Of a stretch of DNA of 64,000 nucleotides, positions 1 through 10,686 are shown piece after piece. The notes beneath the pieces are model-generated. The model searched no databases and was not told the DNA's origin. It was given only the letters and a program-made list of their open reading frames with translations. Within the stretch, counting starts at the first letter, position 1; each line of letters starts with the position of its first letter. The DNA lies in contig NZ_JAAAMT010000001.1 in NCBI RefSeq assembly GCF_009905435.1, positions 186,001 through 250,000 on the forward strand. Reading direction: 5' to 3'. The position numbers and the translations under genes are program-made. This DNA comes from Pseudomonas sp. R5(2019) (GTDB taxonomy: Bacteria > Pseudomonadota > Gammaproteobacteria > Pseudomonadales > Pseudomonadaceae).

Positions 1-1267
1 ACCCGGGCCCGCAGCGGCTCCAGGCGAATCAGTTCGAGCATCTCGCTGGCGAACGCATAGGTCAGCAGGGACCGCGCCGCCGCCTCGGATATCCCGCGCG
101 AACGCAGATAGAAAACGGCCTGTTCATCCAGCTGGCCGACGGCGGCGCCGTGGGCGCACTTGACTTCATCGGCGAAGATCTCCAGCCGCGGCTGGGTGTT
201 GGCCTGGGCCGACGCCGACAACAGCAGCGTCTTGATGGTCTGGCTGGCATCCGTCTTCAGCGCGCCCGGGCGCACTATGATCCGCCCGTCGAAGACCCCG
301 TGGCCACGCCCGTCGATCACGCCCTTATAGAGTTCGCGGCTGGTGCAGCGCGGTGCCAGGTGCTCGATGCACGTCTGGTTGTCCAGGTGCTGCTCGCCGC
401 GGGGCAGGTAAAGACCATCAAGAACGACCTGGGCGCCGGGGCCTTCGAGCAGCACCCGCACCTCCTGCCGCGCCAGAGCCGCACCGAGTACCGAGGAGTG
501 CGCGACGAAGCGGCTGTCTTCGGCCTGGCGCACGCCAAGGAACGCAACATGGAACGCCGAGGTGCTCTCGTCCTGCAGCTTGTAATGCTCGAGCGTCGCG
601 CCAGCCTCGAGCACCAGTTCGGTGACGGCATTGCTGAGGTAGACCGCTGCCCCGCTACCCAGGTGGCTTTCCACCACGGTCGCGCGGCTCCCGGCACCCA
701 CCTGCACCAGGGCGCGCGGATGCGCCGCCAGCGGCGTAGTGCCGGGGGCCGAAAGAAACACCAGGTGGATCGGCGCCTCGACCCGGGTGCCGGCGGAGAT
801 CCGCACCAGGGCCCCGTCCTCGGCGAGGGCCGCATTGAGCGCGGTGAAGGCCTGCGGTTGCGCGCGGAACGCACGGGCGAACAAGTCCTCGAGCGCCCCG
901 CTGTCGGCCGGGAGCAGTGCGGCCAGGCTGCCGAGCTGGACGCCTGGGGGCAGGTCCTTCAACGCAGAGAGTTCAGCGGCGAAATAGCCGTTGACGAAGA
1001 CCATCCGCGGGCCGCCGAGGTCGCCGCAGAGCTGCTCGACGTTCGCGGCGGACAGCTGCCGGCTCGGGTCGGGCCCGGCCGGCTGGAACGGGATGGCCAG
1101 GATGGGCGCGACTCGCGTGTACTTCCAGGCCTCATCCTTGGCCGTCGGAAAGCCCTGTTCGGCCACCCAGTGGAACGCCGCGCGACGCAGATCCCCCAAC
1201 CAGGCCGGCTGGCGACCGTCGACCCTGGGTTCGAGGCGGGCGAGGAACGCCGTGCTCGCTTCGCCGT

Positions 1268-1271
<4 letters not shown>
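1..1271 (-). CDS. sufD: SufD, Fe-S cluster assembly scaffold subunit (3' end beyond window)
   Basis: SufD partners SufB and SufC in the cytosolic SufBC2D scaffold that builds Fe-S clusters. The minus-strand frame opens at ATG 1271 ([16 protein letters not shown]) and stays open to the window edge, about 423 codons, so little more than the extreme C-terminus is missing. Visible family features are the [13 protein letters not shown] stretch near the N-terminus, and near the end [20 protein letters not shown] followed by [20 protein letters not shown], the conserved C-terminal SufB/SufD core with its Cys-Ala-His. The start overlaps the sufC stop as ATGA, so the two are translationally coupled. 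Third codon positions are strongly GC, more so than in the liv and pim genes nearby. Identification is firm from context and the C-terminal motif. Confidence 0.93.
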
Positions 1272-2029
<758 letters not shown>

Positions 2030-2058
2030 GCTCCACCTCAGCCTTCAAACCTCGGCCC

Positions 2059-3507
<1,449 letters not shown>

Positions 3508-3709
3508 CACTGCCCTCCTCGTCCCCACGACGGAGGATTCGATCGCTCATCCGTGAAGCGCAGCTCCATATTCAGCAACTATATTCTTTTTAAAGTAGAG
3601 ATACTCGGAAAATTCACTGACTCGGGGCGGTCGCGCACTTGCCGGTGACGGCTCGCGGGGGAGTTGCGGGTCGCGGAGCGCGGCGCCGGGCAGCGAGACC
3701 AGCAGCGCG

Positions 3710-4027
3710 TCAGGCCTCCGCCGAGGGCCGCAGCAAGATGTCGTCGCCTTCCACCCGCACCTCGAACTGCTCGACCCGATAGGCCGATTCCGTCAGGCAT
3801 TCGCCGTTGGTCACGTCGAACTCGTAGGCGTGCACGGGGCAGGTCACCACGCAGCCGCAGAGCGTGCCTTCGCCCAGCGGGCCGTCTTCGTGCGGGCAGC
3901 TATTGTGAATGGCGAAGTACTGGCCGGCGACGTTGAACAGCGCGACGGGCGTAGCCCCCAGGTACACGGTCTTGCCGCTACCCGGCTTGATGTCGCCCAC
4001 GCGGGCGACCCTGACGAATTCACTCAT
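3710..4027 (-). CDS. Rieske-type [2Fe-2S] ferredoxin (NirD/BphF-like)
   Basis: Small Rieske protein of 105 residues. Cluster ligands are visible as CPH (first Cys-x-His) and CPVH (second Cys-x2-His) in NSCPHEDGPLGEG and VVTCPVHAYEFD, with the expected spacing. It has no signal peptide, so it is probably a soluble electron carrier. ATG 4027 (MSEFVRVARVGDIKPGSGK) is chosen because Rieske ferredoxins begin this way; an upstream in-frame start at 4087 would add 20 residues with no family support. It is the first gene of the leftward suf block, and small Rieske proteins next to sufBCD are known from other bacteria. Its partner enzyme cannot be read from the sequence; a role in suf electron supply is inference. 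Confidence 0.85.
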   Translation of the reverse strand: MSEFVRVARVGDIKPGSGKTVYLGATPVALFNVAGQYFAIHNSCPHEDGPLGEGTLCGCVVTCPVHAYEFDVTNGECLTESAYRVEQFEVRVEGDDILLRPSAEA

Positions 4028-4133
4028 GGCGCCACTCCAGGCTGCGACCGAGGCCCCCGGCAGGGCTGCCGAGCCGCCAAACTTCACTGCTAGACCGTCG
4101 CCCCTCGAATGTCAACAATGAACTTTACTAAGT
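4028..4133. promoter_or_regulatory. Divergent promoter region between the Rieske/suf block and sufR
   Basis: The region holds the minus-strand hexamer TTGACA (plus positions 4113-4118) with TAGCAG 17 bases further, a plausible sigma-70 promoter for the Rieske-suf transcript. Overlapping the start side of the divergent regulator is ACTTTACTAAGT, an interrupted inverted repeat (ACTT-N4-AAGT). Regulators of the SufR family commonly act on such shared intergenic regions. The operator assignment is inference. Confidence 0.4.
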
Positions 4134-4696
4134 ATGGAAATGGAAGCACCGATGCGTGTGGCCAGCAAGAATGCCGAGGCGCCCGGCTCCGGTCGGGATC
4201 GGGTCCTTTTACTGCTCAAGCGGGACGGCCCCCAGGCCACGGCGCAGGTCGCGCAGCAACTAGGCGTGACGGCCATGGCCGTGCGCCAGCACCTTTCCGT
4301 CCTCTACGGCGAGGGTTTGGTCGAGTTCAGCGATGAGCAGCGCAAGATTGGCCGGCCCGCGCGCATCTGGCGGCTGACGCCGAAGGCCAATGCGCGTTTC
4401 CCTGATCACCACGCGGGGCTGGCGGTCGAGATGCTGCAGGTGGTGCAGAGCACCTTCGGTGAAGAAGGCCTGGAGCGCCTGACCGACGGCTGGACACGCA
4501 AGCAAGTGGCGCCTATCGCGCGCAGATGCCCCGCCAGGACCTGCCGCTCGACCAGCGGGTGGCCGCCCTGGTCAGGATCCGCTGCGCGGAAGGTTTCATG
4601 GCCGAGTGCCGGCCGGCTCAGGACGGGACCATCGAACTGGTGGAAAACCATTATGAGTATGTCGTGAATATTGATCATAGTCTGGTGCTCAAATAG
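4134..4696 (+). pseudogene. sufR: sufR-type transcriptional regulator, frameshifted and truncated
   Basis: SufR repressors have an N-terminal winged helix and C-terminal cysteines that bind an Fe-S cluster. The N-terminal part reads well: LLLLKRDGPQATAQVAQQLG then VTAMAVRQHLSVLYGEG, a DeoR/ArsR-like helix-turn-helix. At about 4509 a single base is missing: the intact frame reads up to TRKQV and the family sequence resumes one frame over as AYRAQMPRQDLPLDQRV and IRCAEGFMAEC. That frame continues to ELVENH (about 4649), where homologues go on with a Cys-rich cluster-binding segment; here it is replaced by YEYVVNIDHSLVLK and a stop at 4694-4696. So the sensing end is lost. Translation without correction gives 177 residues with a nonsense tail. 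Start could be 4134 or 4152; the latter has GGAAGC upstream. Confidence 0.8.
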
Positions 4697-4759
4697 TTTT
4701 CACACGACACATTCCCCCTGTGTAGCGCCAATCCCAAACTCAACCACCGGAGCATCACC

Positions 4760-5071
4760 ATGAACAACCAAAGCACCCTGGGCCTGTCCCTCTCCGCCGC
4801 CGCTCTGGCACTGGCTCTGGGCTCGGCCCTCAGCCTGAGCATGATCCCCGCCGCCCATGCCGCCGACGACATGGAAAAATGCTACGGCGTCGCCATGAAG
4901 GGTAAGAACGACTGCGCAGCGGGCGCAGGCACCACCTGTGCCGGCACTTCGAAAATGGACCATCAAGCCAACTCCTGGAAGAAGGTCCCTAAAGGCACCT
5001 GCGAAAAAACCGTCAGCTCCACTTCGCCTACCGGCTTCGGTCAACTCCAGGCCTTCAAGGCAAAGTCCTGA
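4760..5071 (+). CDS. bufA1: BufA1-type bufferin precursor (DUF2282)
   Basis: DUF2282 proteins are precursors of bufferins, periplasmic copper-binding RiPPs whose cysteines are oxidised by a DUF692 enzyme. The 103-residue protein has a long signal peptide ending in [11 protein letters not shown] and four cysteines in the mature part ([28 protein letters not shown]), the family pattern, plus the conserved [19 protein letters not shown] stretch (19 residues). ATG 4760 has CCGGAGCATC ahead of it. It is the first gene of an operon whose modifying partners downstream (bufB, bufC) are broken, so the peptide is probably made but not processed unless another copy elsewhere serves. Confidence 0.9.
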   Translation: MNNQSTLGLSLSAAALALALGSALSLSMIPAAHAADDMEKCYGVAMKGKNDCAAGAGTTCAGTSKMDHQANSWKKVPKGTCEKTVSSTSPTGFGQLQAFKAKS

Positions 5072-5104
5072 CTCCCAACCTATCGACCAGCCTGAGCCTT
5101 GATC

Positions 5105-5595
5105 ATGACCACTCCAGCCGACACCACCGTGCATCGAGCCGCTCAGGCCGCCTGTCAGCTACCAGCCCGAGCCGGGCTGGGGCTGAAACCCGAGTACTTT
5201 CGCGGTCTGCTCGAAAACCATCCGGACATTGGTTTTCTTGAAATCCATGCCGAGAACTACATGGTCGAGGGTGGGCCTTTTCACCACTACCTCGGTTTGC
5301 TTCACGAAAAGTATCCGCTTTCGATCCACGGGGTCGGCTTGTCCATCGGCGCTGAAACTCCGCTGGACGGCGACCATCTGCAGCGCCTGAAAACTCTGTT
5401 CGAAAGGCATCCACCGACAGCCACTCGGCCCCCATCGATGACGCGGTGTGGGCGCTCTACCGCCAATTGCTCCAGCGCATCGGGCCGATCCCGACGCTGA
5501 TCGAGCGCGACAACGACCTGCCACCCTTGCCGCAGTTGTTGGCCGAAGCCCGAATGGCTGAAGAGTTGATCATGGCCTGCGAGGTTCAGCCATGA
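5105..5595 (+). pseudogene. bufB1: bufB1 remnant: DUF692 multinuclear iron oxygenase with internal deletion
   Basis: Intact DUF692 (MNIO) enzymes are about 280 residues and convert precursor cysteines to thiooxazole-type groups. Here the N-terminus is normal ([46 protein letters not shown]) up to LKTLFERHP at about 5413. The sequence then jumps, out of frame, to the family C-terminus: [39 protein letters not shown], ending MACEVQP with TGA 5593-5595. Roughly 120-130 residues carrying most metal ligands are gone. Reading in the first frame runs on to a stop at about 5500. A TTG two codons upstream is possible, but ATG 5105 is the likelier start. The end overlaps bufC (ATGA). Confidence 0.88.
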
Positions 5596-5952
5596 GCACG
5601 CAAGCCGATTTCGCCGCGGCTCTGTTCGACCTTGGGCGCACCGCCCCGACCGATCTGTTCAGCAGCCCGGCGCCTGACAGTCGATTTGCGGTCTACCGCA
5701 ACAACGTCATCAGCTCATTGCTGGGCGCGCTGGCCGACAGCTACCCGGTGGTGCTGCAACTGGTGGGCGAAGCCTTCTTCAACGCCATGGGCCTGACCTA
5801 CGTGCAGTCCCATCCACCTCGCTCGCGCCTGCTGGTGGAATATGGCGAGGACTTCGCCGCCTTTATCGAAAGCTTTGAACCGGCTGCCAGCCTGCCCTAC
5901 CTCGCCGACGTCACGCGCCTGGAGCGGCTGCGCATACGCGCCTTCCACGCCG
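5592..5952 (+). pseudogene. bufC1: bufC1 remnant: DUF2063 partner protein, N-terminal half only
   Basis: DUF2063 proteins bind the DUF692 enzyme and present the precursor. The first 120 residues match that family: SRFAVYRNNVISSLLGALAD, SYPVVLQLVGEAFF, SRLLVEYGEDFAAFIESF, LPYLADVTRLERL. At about 5950 (after IRAFHAG) homology stops and the DNA continues, one frame over, with the C-terminal part of a DoxX gene. In its own frame the ORF runs on as nonsense to 6065. The deletion therefore removed the C-terminal half of bufC and the start of the next gene in one event. The product cannot be functional as a whole DUF2063 protein. Confidence 0.85.
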
Positions 5953-6297
5953 GGCTTCGCAGTCGATCTGATCTCCGGCAACTTCGAGCTGGGCATGCCG
6001 CACCTGGCCGACTCGACCATTCCCTTGTTTCGAAGCGAATACCCGGTGCCGTTGCTTGCACCTGAAGTGGCGGCGCCCATGGCAGCCTTTGCCGAACACT
6101 TTTTTCCGCTCCTGATTCTGGTCGGCTTCGCCACCCGTTTCTCTGCCTTGGCGTTGCTCGGGATAACCCTGGTCATTCAGACATTCGTCTACCCCGACGC
6201 CTACCCTACCCACGGTACCTGGGCGGCGGTGCTGCTCTATCTGATGGCCCGTGGGCCTGGAGTGCTTTCGATCGATCACCTGATTGCCCGGCGCTAG
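5953..6297 (+). pseudogene. bufD: bufD remnant: DoxX-family membrane protein, 5' truncated
   Basis: DoxX proteins accompany bufferin operons and are small inner-membrane proteins. The remnant reads LISGNFELGMPHLADSTIPL, FRSEYPVPLLAPEVAAPMAA, then hydrophobic segments HFFPLLILVGFATRFSALAL and GITLVIQTFVYP, ending VLSIDHLIARR with TAG 6295-6297. The N-terminus with the first membrane helix is missing because of the fusion with bufC. Only an internal start could express it. Confidence 0.8.
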
Positions 6298-6646
6298 AGT
6301 TTCTCCAATGCCTGGGTACTGCGCTGGAACCCCAGCCCACCAGGTAATCGGCCAGCGCGTCCCTGATGATCGCGGTCGGATTTGCTGCTGGACAGGAAAA
6401 AACTCAAACCCTCGCCCGACACCAATTGGTTGGTTTCAACCCGCAGTCGACGCAAATCGTCACTGCGAAACGCACCACTCAATGTGGTGAGTAGATTCTC
6501 CAGTGGTTGGCGTGCCTGAGTTCAGGCTAGCCGAAACGCCCCTTCGCATCGCCCCCTTTTCGAATGCTTGAATGCAGGAACCGTCCAAAACGGCCCCCTC
6601 GCAGTCGAGTGACGGAAATATTTGCTGACTGCACACACCAAGATCA
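6298..6646. other. Gene-poor stretch with a possible coding remnant
   Basis: No complete gene is visible. A minus-strand frame at 6294-6482 (SDDLRRLRVETNQLVSGEGL and onward) looks like part of a regulator or enzyme tail, and a second frame (RDALADYLVGWGSSAVPRHW) could be its continuation after a frameshift, but I do not recognise the family. The rest looks like noncoding filler leading to the liv promoter. Confidence 0.3.
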
Positions 6647-6686
6647 AGACAACATGTTGACATTAATAAATGTCAAAGCGTATCGT
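6647..6686 (+). promoter_or_regulatory. liv operon promoter with BadR-like operator copy 1
   Basis: The palindrome CAACATGTTG (6650-6659) lies in AAGACAACATGTTGACAT, the 18-bp sequence also present at 25918-25935. The hexamer TTGACA (6657-6662) overlaps it and TATCGT (6681-6686) follows after 18 bases, giving a credible sigma-70 promoter. A further inverted repeat TTGACAT-N6-ATGTCAA spans 6657-6676. A repressor bound here would block RNA polymerase. That the repressor is the BadR homologue at 30597 is inference from the shared site. Confidence 0.65.
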
Positions 6687-6752
6687 CGAGCCCATCAAGA
6701 AAGCATTCACATCACCATAAAAACAATCAAACCCTGTGAATTAGGTGCTTAA

Positions 6753-6908
6753 GATGAAACAAAGCACAAAAATTATGTCCGTCGTCAGTTCTACCAAGGA
6801 TCGAACCATAGGTATTAATGACAATATGATTACTTATAATTTTCCTTTATTTCTGTCCGCAGTGCTGGATTGCTCCACCCTTGCATGCACGCCCAGCGGT
6901 CAAGGTTG
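6753..6908 (+). CDS. Possible 51-residue leader peptide ORF upstream of livG
   Basis: In the roughly 290-base untranslated stretch between the promoter and livG, an ATG at 6753 opens 51 codons (MKQSTKIMSVVSSTKDRTIG at the start, ending TLACTPSGQG). AGGTG lies 8 bases upstream. There is no recognisable family and the codon usage is AT-rich. It may be noncoding leader rather than a gene. Confidence 0.25.
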
Positions 6909-6975
6909 ACCCGGGCACATGTGGCATGGGGACTGTTAAGCCGAGCAAAACCATCACCAGGCAGGAAGAATAGCG

Positions 6976-7734
6976 ATGAGCAATGTCATTCTCGAAACCC
7001 GGGGGCTGACCAAGGAGTTCAATGGCTTCACCGCCGTGGACTCGGTCGATCTTCAAGTGCAGGAGGGGCATATCCATGCCCTGATCGGTCCCAACGGAGC
7101 CGGCAAATCCACGGTATTCAACCTGCTGACCCACTTCCTGCCAGCCACCCGGGGCGCGGTGCTGTATCAAGGACAAGTCATCGGCAAGCTGGCCCCCAAC
7201 AAGATCGCCCGCTTGGGGCTGGTGCGCTCCTTCCAGATATCGGCAGTGTTTGGCCAGATGAGCGTGCTGGAGAACGTCCGCGTAGCCCTGCAACGCGAAC
7301 TCGGCACTTCCTTCCATTTCTGGAAAGCCGCCAACTCGCTCGACCACCTCAACCAGCACGCCATGCATCTTCTCGAACAAGTCGACCTGCAGGACTTCGC
7401 CCTGCACAAGACCGCCGAACTGCCCTATGGACGCAAGCGCGCATTGGAGCTGGCCACGACCCTGGCCCTGGAGCCCAAGGTGATGTTGCTCGACGAACCG
7501 ACCCAGGGCATGGGTCATGAGGACGTCGAGCGGGTGGTTGAACTGATCCGCAAGGTCGCAGTGGGCCGCACTGTGCTGATGGTCGAACACAACCTGCGCG
7601 TCGTCAGCAGCCTGTGCAATCGCATCACCGTACTGGCACGCGGCAGTGTGCTGGCCGAAGGCGACTACGCCACCGTATCGGCCAACCCGCTGGTACGTGA
7701 AGCCTACATGGGCAAGGAGGCTGAGCATGTCTGA
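6976..7734 (+). CDS. livG: LivG-type ABC transporter ATPase
   Basis: One of two ATPases of a branched-chain-amino-acid-type (HAAT) importer, acting at the inner membrane. The 252 residues include Walker A GPNGAGKST (about residue 39), the LivG-style signature LPYGRKRALELA, Walker B VMLLDEPTQGMG and H-loop LMVEHNLRVV. AGGAAG precedes ATG 6976. It is the first structural gene after the operator-bearing promoter and overlaps livF by eight bases. Because the rest of the operon encodes CoA-ester metabolism, the substrate is more likely an alicyclic or aromatic carboxylate than an amino acid; importers of this family are known to carry benzoate-like acids. Substrate is inference. Confidence 0.92.
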   Translation: MSNVILETRGLTKEFNGFTAVDSVDLQVQEGHIHALIGPNGAGKSTVFNLLTHFLPATRGAVLYQGQVIGKLAPNKIARLGLVRSFQISAVFGQMSVLENVRVALQRELGTSFHFWKAANSLDHLNQHAMHLLEQVDLQDFALHKTAELPYGRKRALELATTLALEPKVMLLDEPTQGMGHEDVERVVELIRKVAVGRTVLMVEHNLRVVSSLCNRITVLARGSVLAEGDYATVSANPLVREAYMGKEAEHV

Positions 7735-8449
7735 ATTACACAATCCAGAACGGGAACAACTGCGCCTGGCCAACGTGCATGCCTTCTACGGGGAATCACA
7801 CATCCTTCACGGCGTCGACATGACCGTCAATCGCGGTGAACTGGTCACTCTGCTCGGACGCAACGGCGCCGGTCGCAGCACCATTTTGAAATCGATCATG
7901 GGCATGGTCGGTCGACGTACCGGCTCGATCTGCATCAAAGGCGAGGAGACCGTGAAGATCGCCGCGCACCAGATTGCCCGCCTGGGCGTAGGGTTCTGCC
8001 CGGAAGAGCGCGGCATCTTCGCCAGCCTGAACGTTGAAGAAAACCTCATGCTGCCACCGACCGTGGCCAGTGACGGCATGTCGCTGGAGGAGATCTTCAG
8101 CATGTTCCCCAACCTCTACGAGCGCCGTAAAAGCCAGGGCACTCGCCTGTCCGGCGGCGAACAACAGATGCTGGCCATGGCCCGAATCCTGCGCACCGGC
8201 GCGAACCTGTTGCTGCTCGACGAGATCACTGAAGGCCTGGCCCCCGTGATCGTCGAGCGCCTGGGCGAAGTTCTGGTCGAGCTCAAGCGCCGGGGCATCA
8301 CCATCGTCCTGGTGGAGCAGAACTTCCGCTTCGCCGCGCCCTTGGCCGATCGTCATTACCTGATCGAGCACGGTCAGGTCGTCGAACATTTCACCGCCAG
8401 GGAACTGGACGGCAAACGAGATCAACTCAACGCCATGCTTGGCGTTTGA
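7727..8449 (+). CDS. livF: LivF-type ABC transporter ATPase
   Basis: Second ATPase of the importer, 240 residues from ATG 7727 (MSELHNPEREQLRLANVHAF). The signature RLSGGEQQMLAMAR and Walker B LLLLDEITEGLAP are normal. The Walker A is GRNGAGRST: the usual lysine is arginine. Arginine at this position also occurs in other LivF-like proteins as far as I recall, so I treat it as a variant rather than a defect. GGCAAGGAGG is a strong ribosome site inside the end of livG, giving coupled translation. No membrane segments. Confidence 0.92.
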   Translation: MSELHNPEREQLRLANVHAFYGESHILHGVDMTVNRGELVTLLGRNGAGRSTILKSIMGMVGRRTGSICIKGEETVKIAAHQIARLGVGFCPEERGIFASLNVEENLMLPPTVASDGMSLEEIFSMFPNLYERRKSQGTRLSGGEQQMLAMARILRTGANLLLLDEITEGLAPVIVERLGEVLVELKRRGITIVLVEQNFRFAAPLADRHYLIEHGQVVEHFTARELDGKRDQLNAMLGV

Positions 8450-8507
8450 CCCTGCTGTAACCGACCTATAACAACAATTAGCGCGCTCTCAAGCCGTGGA
8501 GATTCGC

Positions 8508-9773
8508 ATGTCAGCAGCATTCAACTTCAGTACCGCCCCTATGACCAGGACGATCATCACCAGCCTGTTCGCCGGCTTGCTCGCAGGCACTGCCCAGGCC
8601 AGTATCAGCGACGATGAAATTCGCATCGGTTACCTCGATGACCTGAGCGGCCCCTACAGCGATCTCGCCGGCCCGGGCGGACTGGAAGCCATACGCATGG
8701 CGATCGAGGACGTCGGTGGCAATATCGGCCAGCAGAAAATCGAGCTGTTTTTCGCCGACCACAAGAACAACGCCGACTTGGGCGCCAACATCAGCCGCGA
8801 GTGGATCGACCAGCGTAATGTCGACCTGATCGCCGGGCTCAATTCTTCACCGGTGGCCATCGCGGTCACCCGACTGGTGGAGGAAAAACACCGTTTTGCC
8901 ATCGTTTCCACTGCCGCTGCTGCCAGCCTGACCAATGAATACTGCACGCCCAACCACCTGCATTACGTGTACGACACCTACTCGGTATCCAACGGTGCGG
9001 CCAAGGCCATCGTCGCCAGCGGCGGTGACACCTGGTACCTGCTCAGCGCCGACTACGCCTTCGGCCACGCCATGGAAGCGCAGGTCTCGAAGGCCGTTGT
9101 CGAAAACGGCGGCAAAATAATCGGCAAGGCCAACCACCCATTCCAGACCAGCGATTTTTCGTCGTATATCCTGCAAGCCCAGGCCTCCGGTGCCAAGATC
9201 ATCGGTCTTGCCAGCGCCGGCTCCGACCTGGTCAATGCCATCTCCACCGCCAAGCAATTCGGCCTGATGGAGTCCGGCCAGACCCTGGCCAGCCTCATGG
9301 TCTTCATCACCGACATCAAAGCCATCGGCCTGCCAACTGCCCAAGGCACAAAGTTCGTTTCCGGCTGGTACTGGGACATGAACGATGAATCCCGCGCCTG
9401 GGCCAACCGCTACTTCGAGCGGACCAAGCGCATGCCCACCATGGTTCAGGCGGGCATGTACTCCAGCACTTATCAGTACCTCAAAGCTGTCGAAGCTACC
9501 GGCTCCGACGATCCGCAGACAGTGCGCGAGTACATGATGAAGACGCCGATCAATGACATGTTCACCAAGAACGGTCGGGTTCGGGTCGATGGCCGCATGG
9601 TGCATGACATGTATCTGGCCCAGGTGAAGACACCCGAGGAATCCAGGGGTGAGTGGGATCTGTTCAAGATCCTCAGCACGATTCCGGCGGACGAAGCGTT
9701 TCTTCCGCTTTCTCAGAGCAAGTGCAAGCTCGTCAAGGCCGAACAGAAAGTCGCCAGCGCGTTGCGCCCGTGA
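8508..9773 (+). CDS. Periplasmic substrate-binding protein of the Liv-type importer
   Basis: A 421-residue type I periplasmic binding protein (LivK/HbaE-like). The N-terminal signal peptide reaches FAGLLAGTAQA, with cleavage likely before SISDDEIRIG. The mature protein starts with the family pattern IRIGYLDDLSGPYSDLAGPG and has FFADHKNNADLG and GDTWYLLSADYAFGHAMEAQ. ATG 8508 has GTGGAG upstream; ATG 8541 (MTRTIITSL) would also leave a signal peptide. Lying between livF and livH, it belongs to the same transporter. Binding proteins of this subgroup from aromatic-degradation operons bind carboxylates; that suits the downstream CoA ligase. Exact ligand unknown. Confidence 0.9.
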   Translation: MSAAFNFSTAPMTRTIITSLFAGLLAGTAQASISDDEIRIGYLDDLSGPYSDLAGPGGLEAIRMAIEDVGGNIGQQKIELFFADHKNNADLGANISREWIDQRNVDLIAGLNSSPVAIAVTRLVEEKHRFAIVSTAAAASLTNEYCTPNHLHYVYDTYSVSNGAAKAIVASGGDTWYLLSADYAFGHAMEAQVSKAVVENGGKIIGKANHPFQTSDFSSYILQAQASGAKIIGLASAGSDLVNAISTAKQFGLMESGQTLASLMVFITDIKAIGLPTAQGTKFVSGWYWDMNDESRAWANRYFERTKRMPTMVQAGMYSSTYQYLKAVEATGSDDPQTVREYMMKTPINDMFTKNGRVRVDGRMVHDMYLAQVKTPEESRGEWDLFKILSTIPADEAFLPLSQSKCKLVKAEQKVASALRP

Positions 9774-9794
9774 CAAAGCCCGAGGACGACTGAC

Positions 9795-10682
9795 ATGACC
9801 ATGCTATTCGGGATACCTCTGGCAGCCCTGTTCGGCCAATTATTGCTGGGCCTGATCAACGGTGCTTTCTATGCGCTCTTGAGCCTGGGCCTGGCTGTGA
9901 TCTTTGGCCTGCTGCGGATTATCAACTTCGCACACGGCGCTCAATACATGCTGGGCGCCTTCGCCGCACTGCTGTTGCTGAAGTATCTGAACGTGAACTA
10001 TTGGGCTGCGCTGTTTCTGGTCCCGCTGCTGATCGGCGCCCTGGGGATATTGATCGAACGCCTGCTGCTACGCCGCATCGCGCATCTGGATCATCTCTAC
10101 GGCTTGTTGCTCACGTTCGGCCTGGCCATGGTCATTGAGGGCAGCTTCATCAATCTGTTCGGTGTGTCCGGCAGCAACTATCCGATTCCGCCGGCACTGC
10201 AAGGCGGCTTCAAACTGGACTTCATGTTCCTGCCGACCTACCGGGGCTGGGTGTTGGTTGCCGGATTGGGGATGTGCCTGTTCACCTGGTATGTGATCGA
10301 GAAGACACGCCTGGGCGCTTACCTTCGCGCCGGTACCGAAAAACCCGCGCTGATGCAGGCTTTCGGTGTCAATGTGCCGCTGCTGACCACCCTCACCTAC
10401 GGCTTCAGTGTGGCCCTGGCGGCCTTCGCCGGCGTGTTGGCGGCGCCGATCTACTCGGTTTCACCGACCATGGGTTCCAACCTGTTGATCGTGGTGTTCG
10501 CGGTGGTGGTCATCGGCGGGATGGGCTCGATCATGGGCGCGATCCTCACCGGGGTCGCCATGGGCCTGATCGAAGGTTTGACCAAGGTTTTCTGGCCCGA
10601 ATCATCCGGCACCGTGATCTTCCTCGTGATGATCCTGGTGCTTCTGGTACGCCCCAACGGTCTGTTCGGAAAGGAGGCGTAA
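9795..10682 (+). CDS. livH: LivH-type ABC transporter permease
   Basis: Integral membrane permease of 295 residues with about eight hydrophobic helices, typical for LivH: FGQLLLGLINGAFYALLSLG at the N-terminus, INFAHGAQYMLGAF, and VFAVVVIGGMGSIMGAILTG near the C-terminus, the EAA-loop-like region contacting the ATPases. GAGGACGAC precedes ATG 9795. It pairs with livM four bases downstream. Nothing looks truncated. Confidence 0.93.
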   Translation: MTMLFGIPLAALFGQLLLGLINGAFYALLSLGLAVIFGLLRIINFAHGAQYMLGAFAALLLLKYLNVNYWAALFLVPLLIGALGILIERLLLRRIAHLDHLYGLLLTFGLAMVIEGSFINLFGVSGSNYPIPPALQGGFKLDFMFLPTYRGWVLVAGLGMCLFTWYVIEKTRLGAYLRAGTEKPALMQAFGVNVPLLTTLTYGFSVALAAFAGVLAAPIYSVSPTMGSNLLIVVFAVVVIGGMGSIMGAILTGVAMGLIEGLTKVFWPESSGTVIFLVMILVLLVRPNGLFGKEA

Positions 10683-10686
10683 GCCC

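Noticed and set aside
7836..7880. LivF Walker A lysine-to-arginine change as proof of a dead transporter
   Set aside because: All other ATPase motifs are intact and, as far as I recall, arginine at this position occurs in other LivF-like proteins, so I do not call it a defect.
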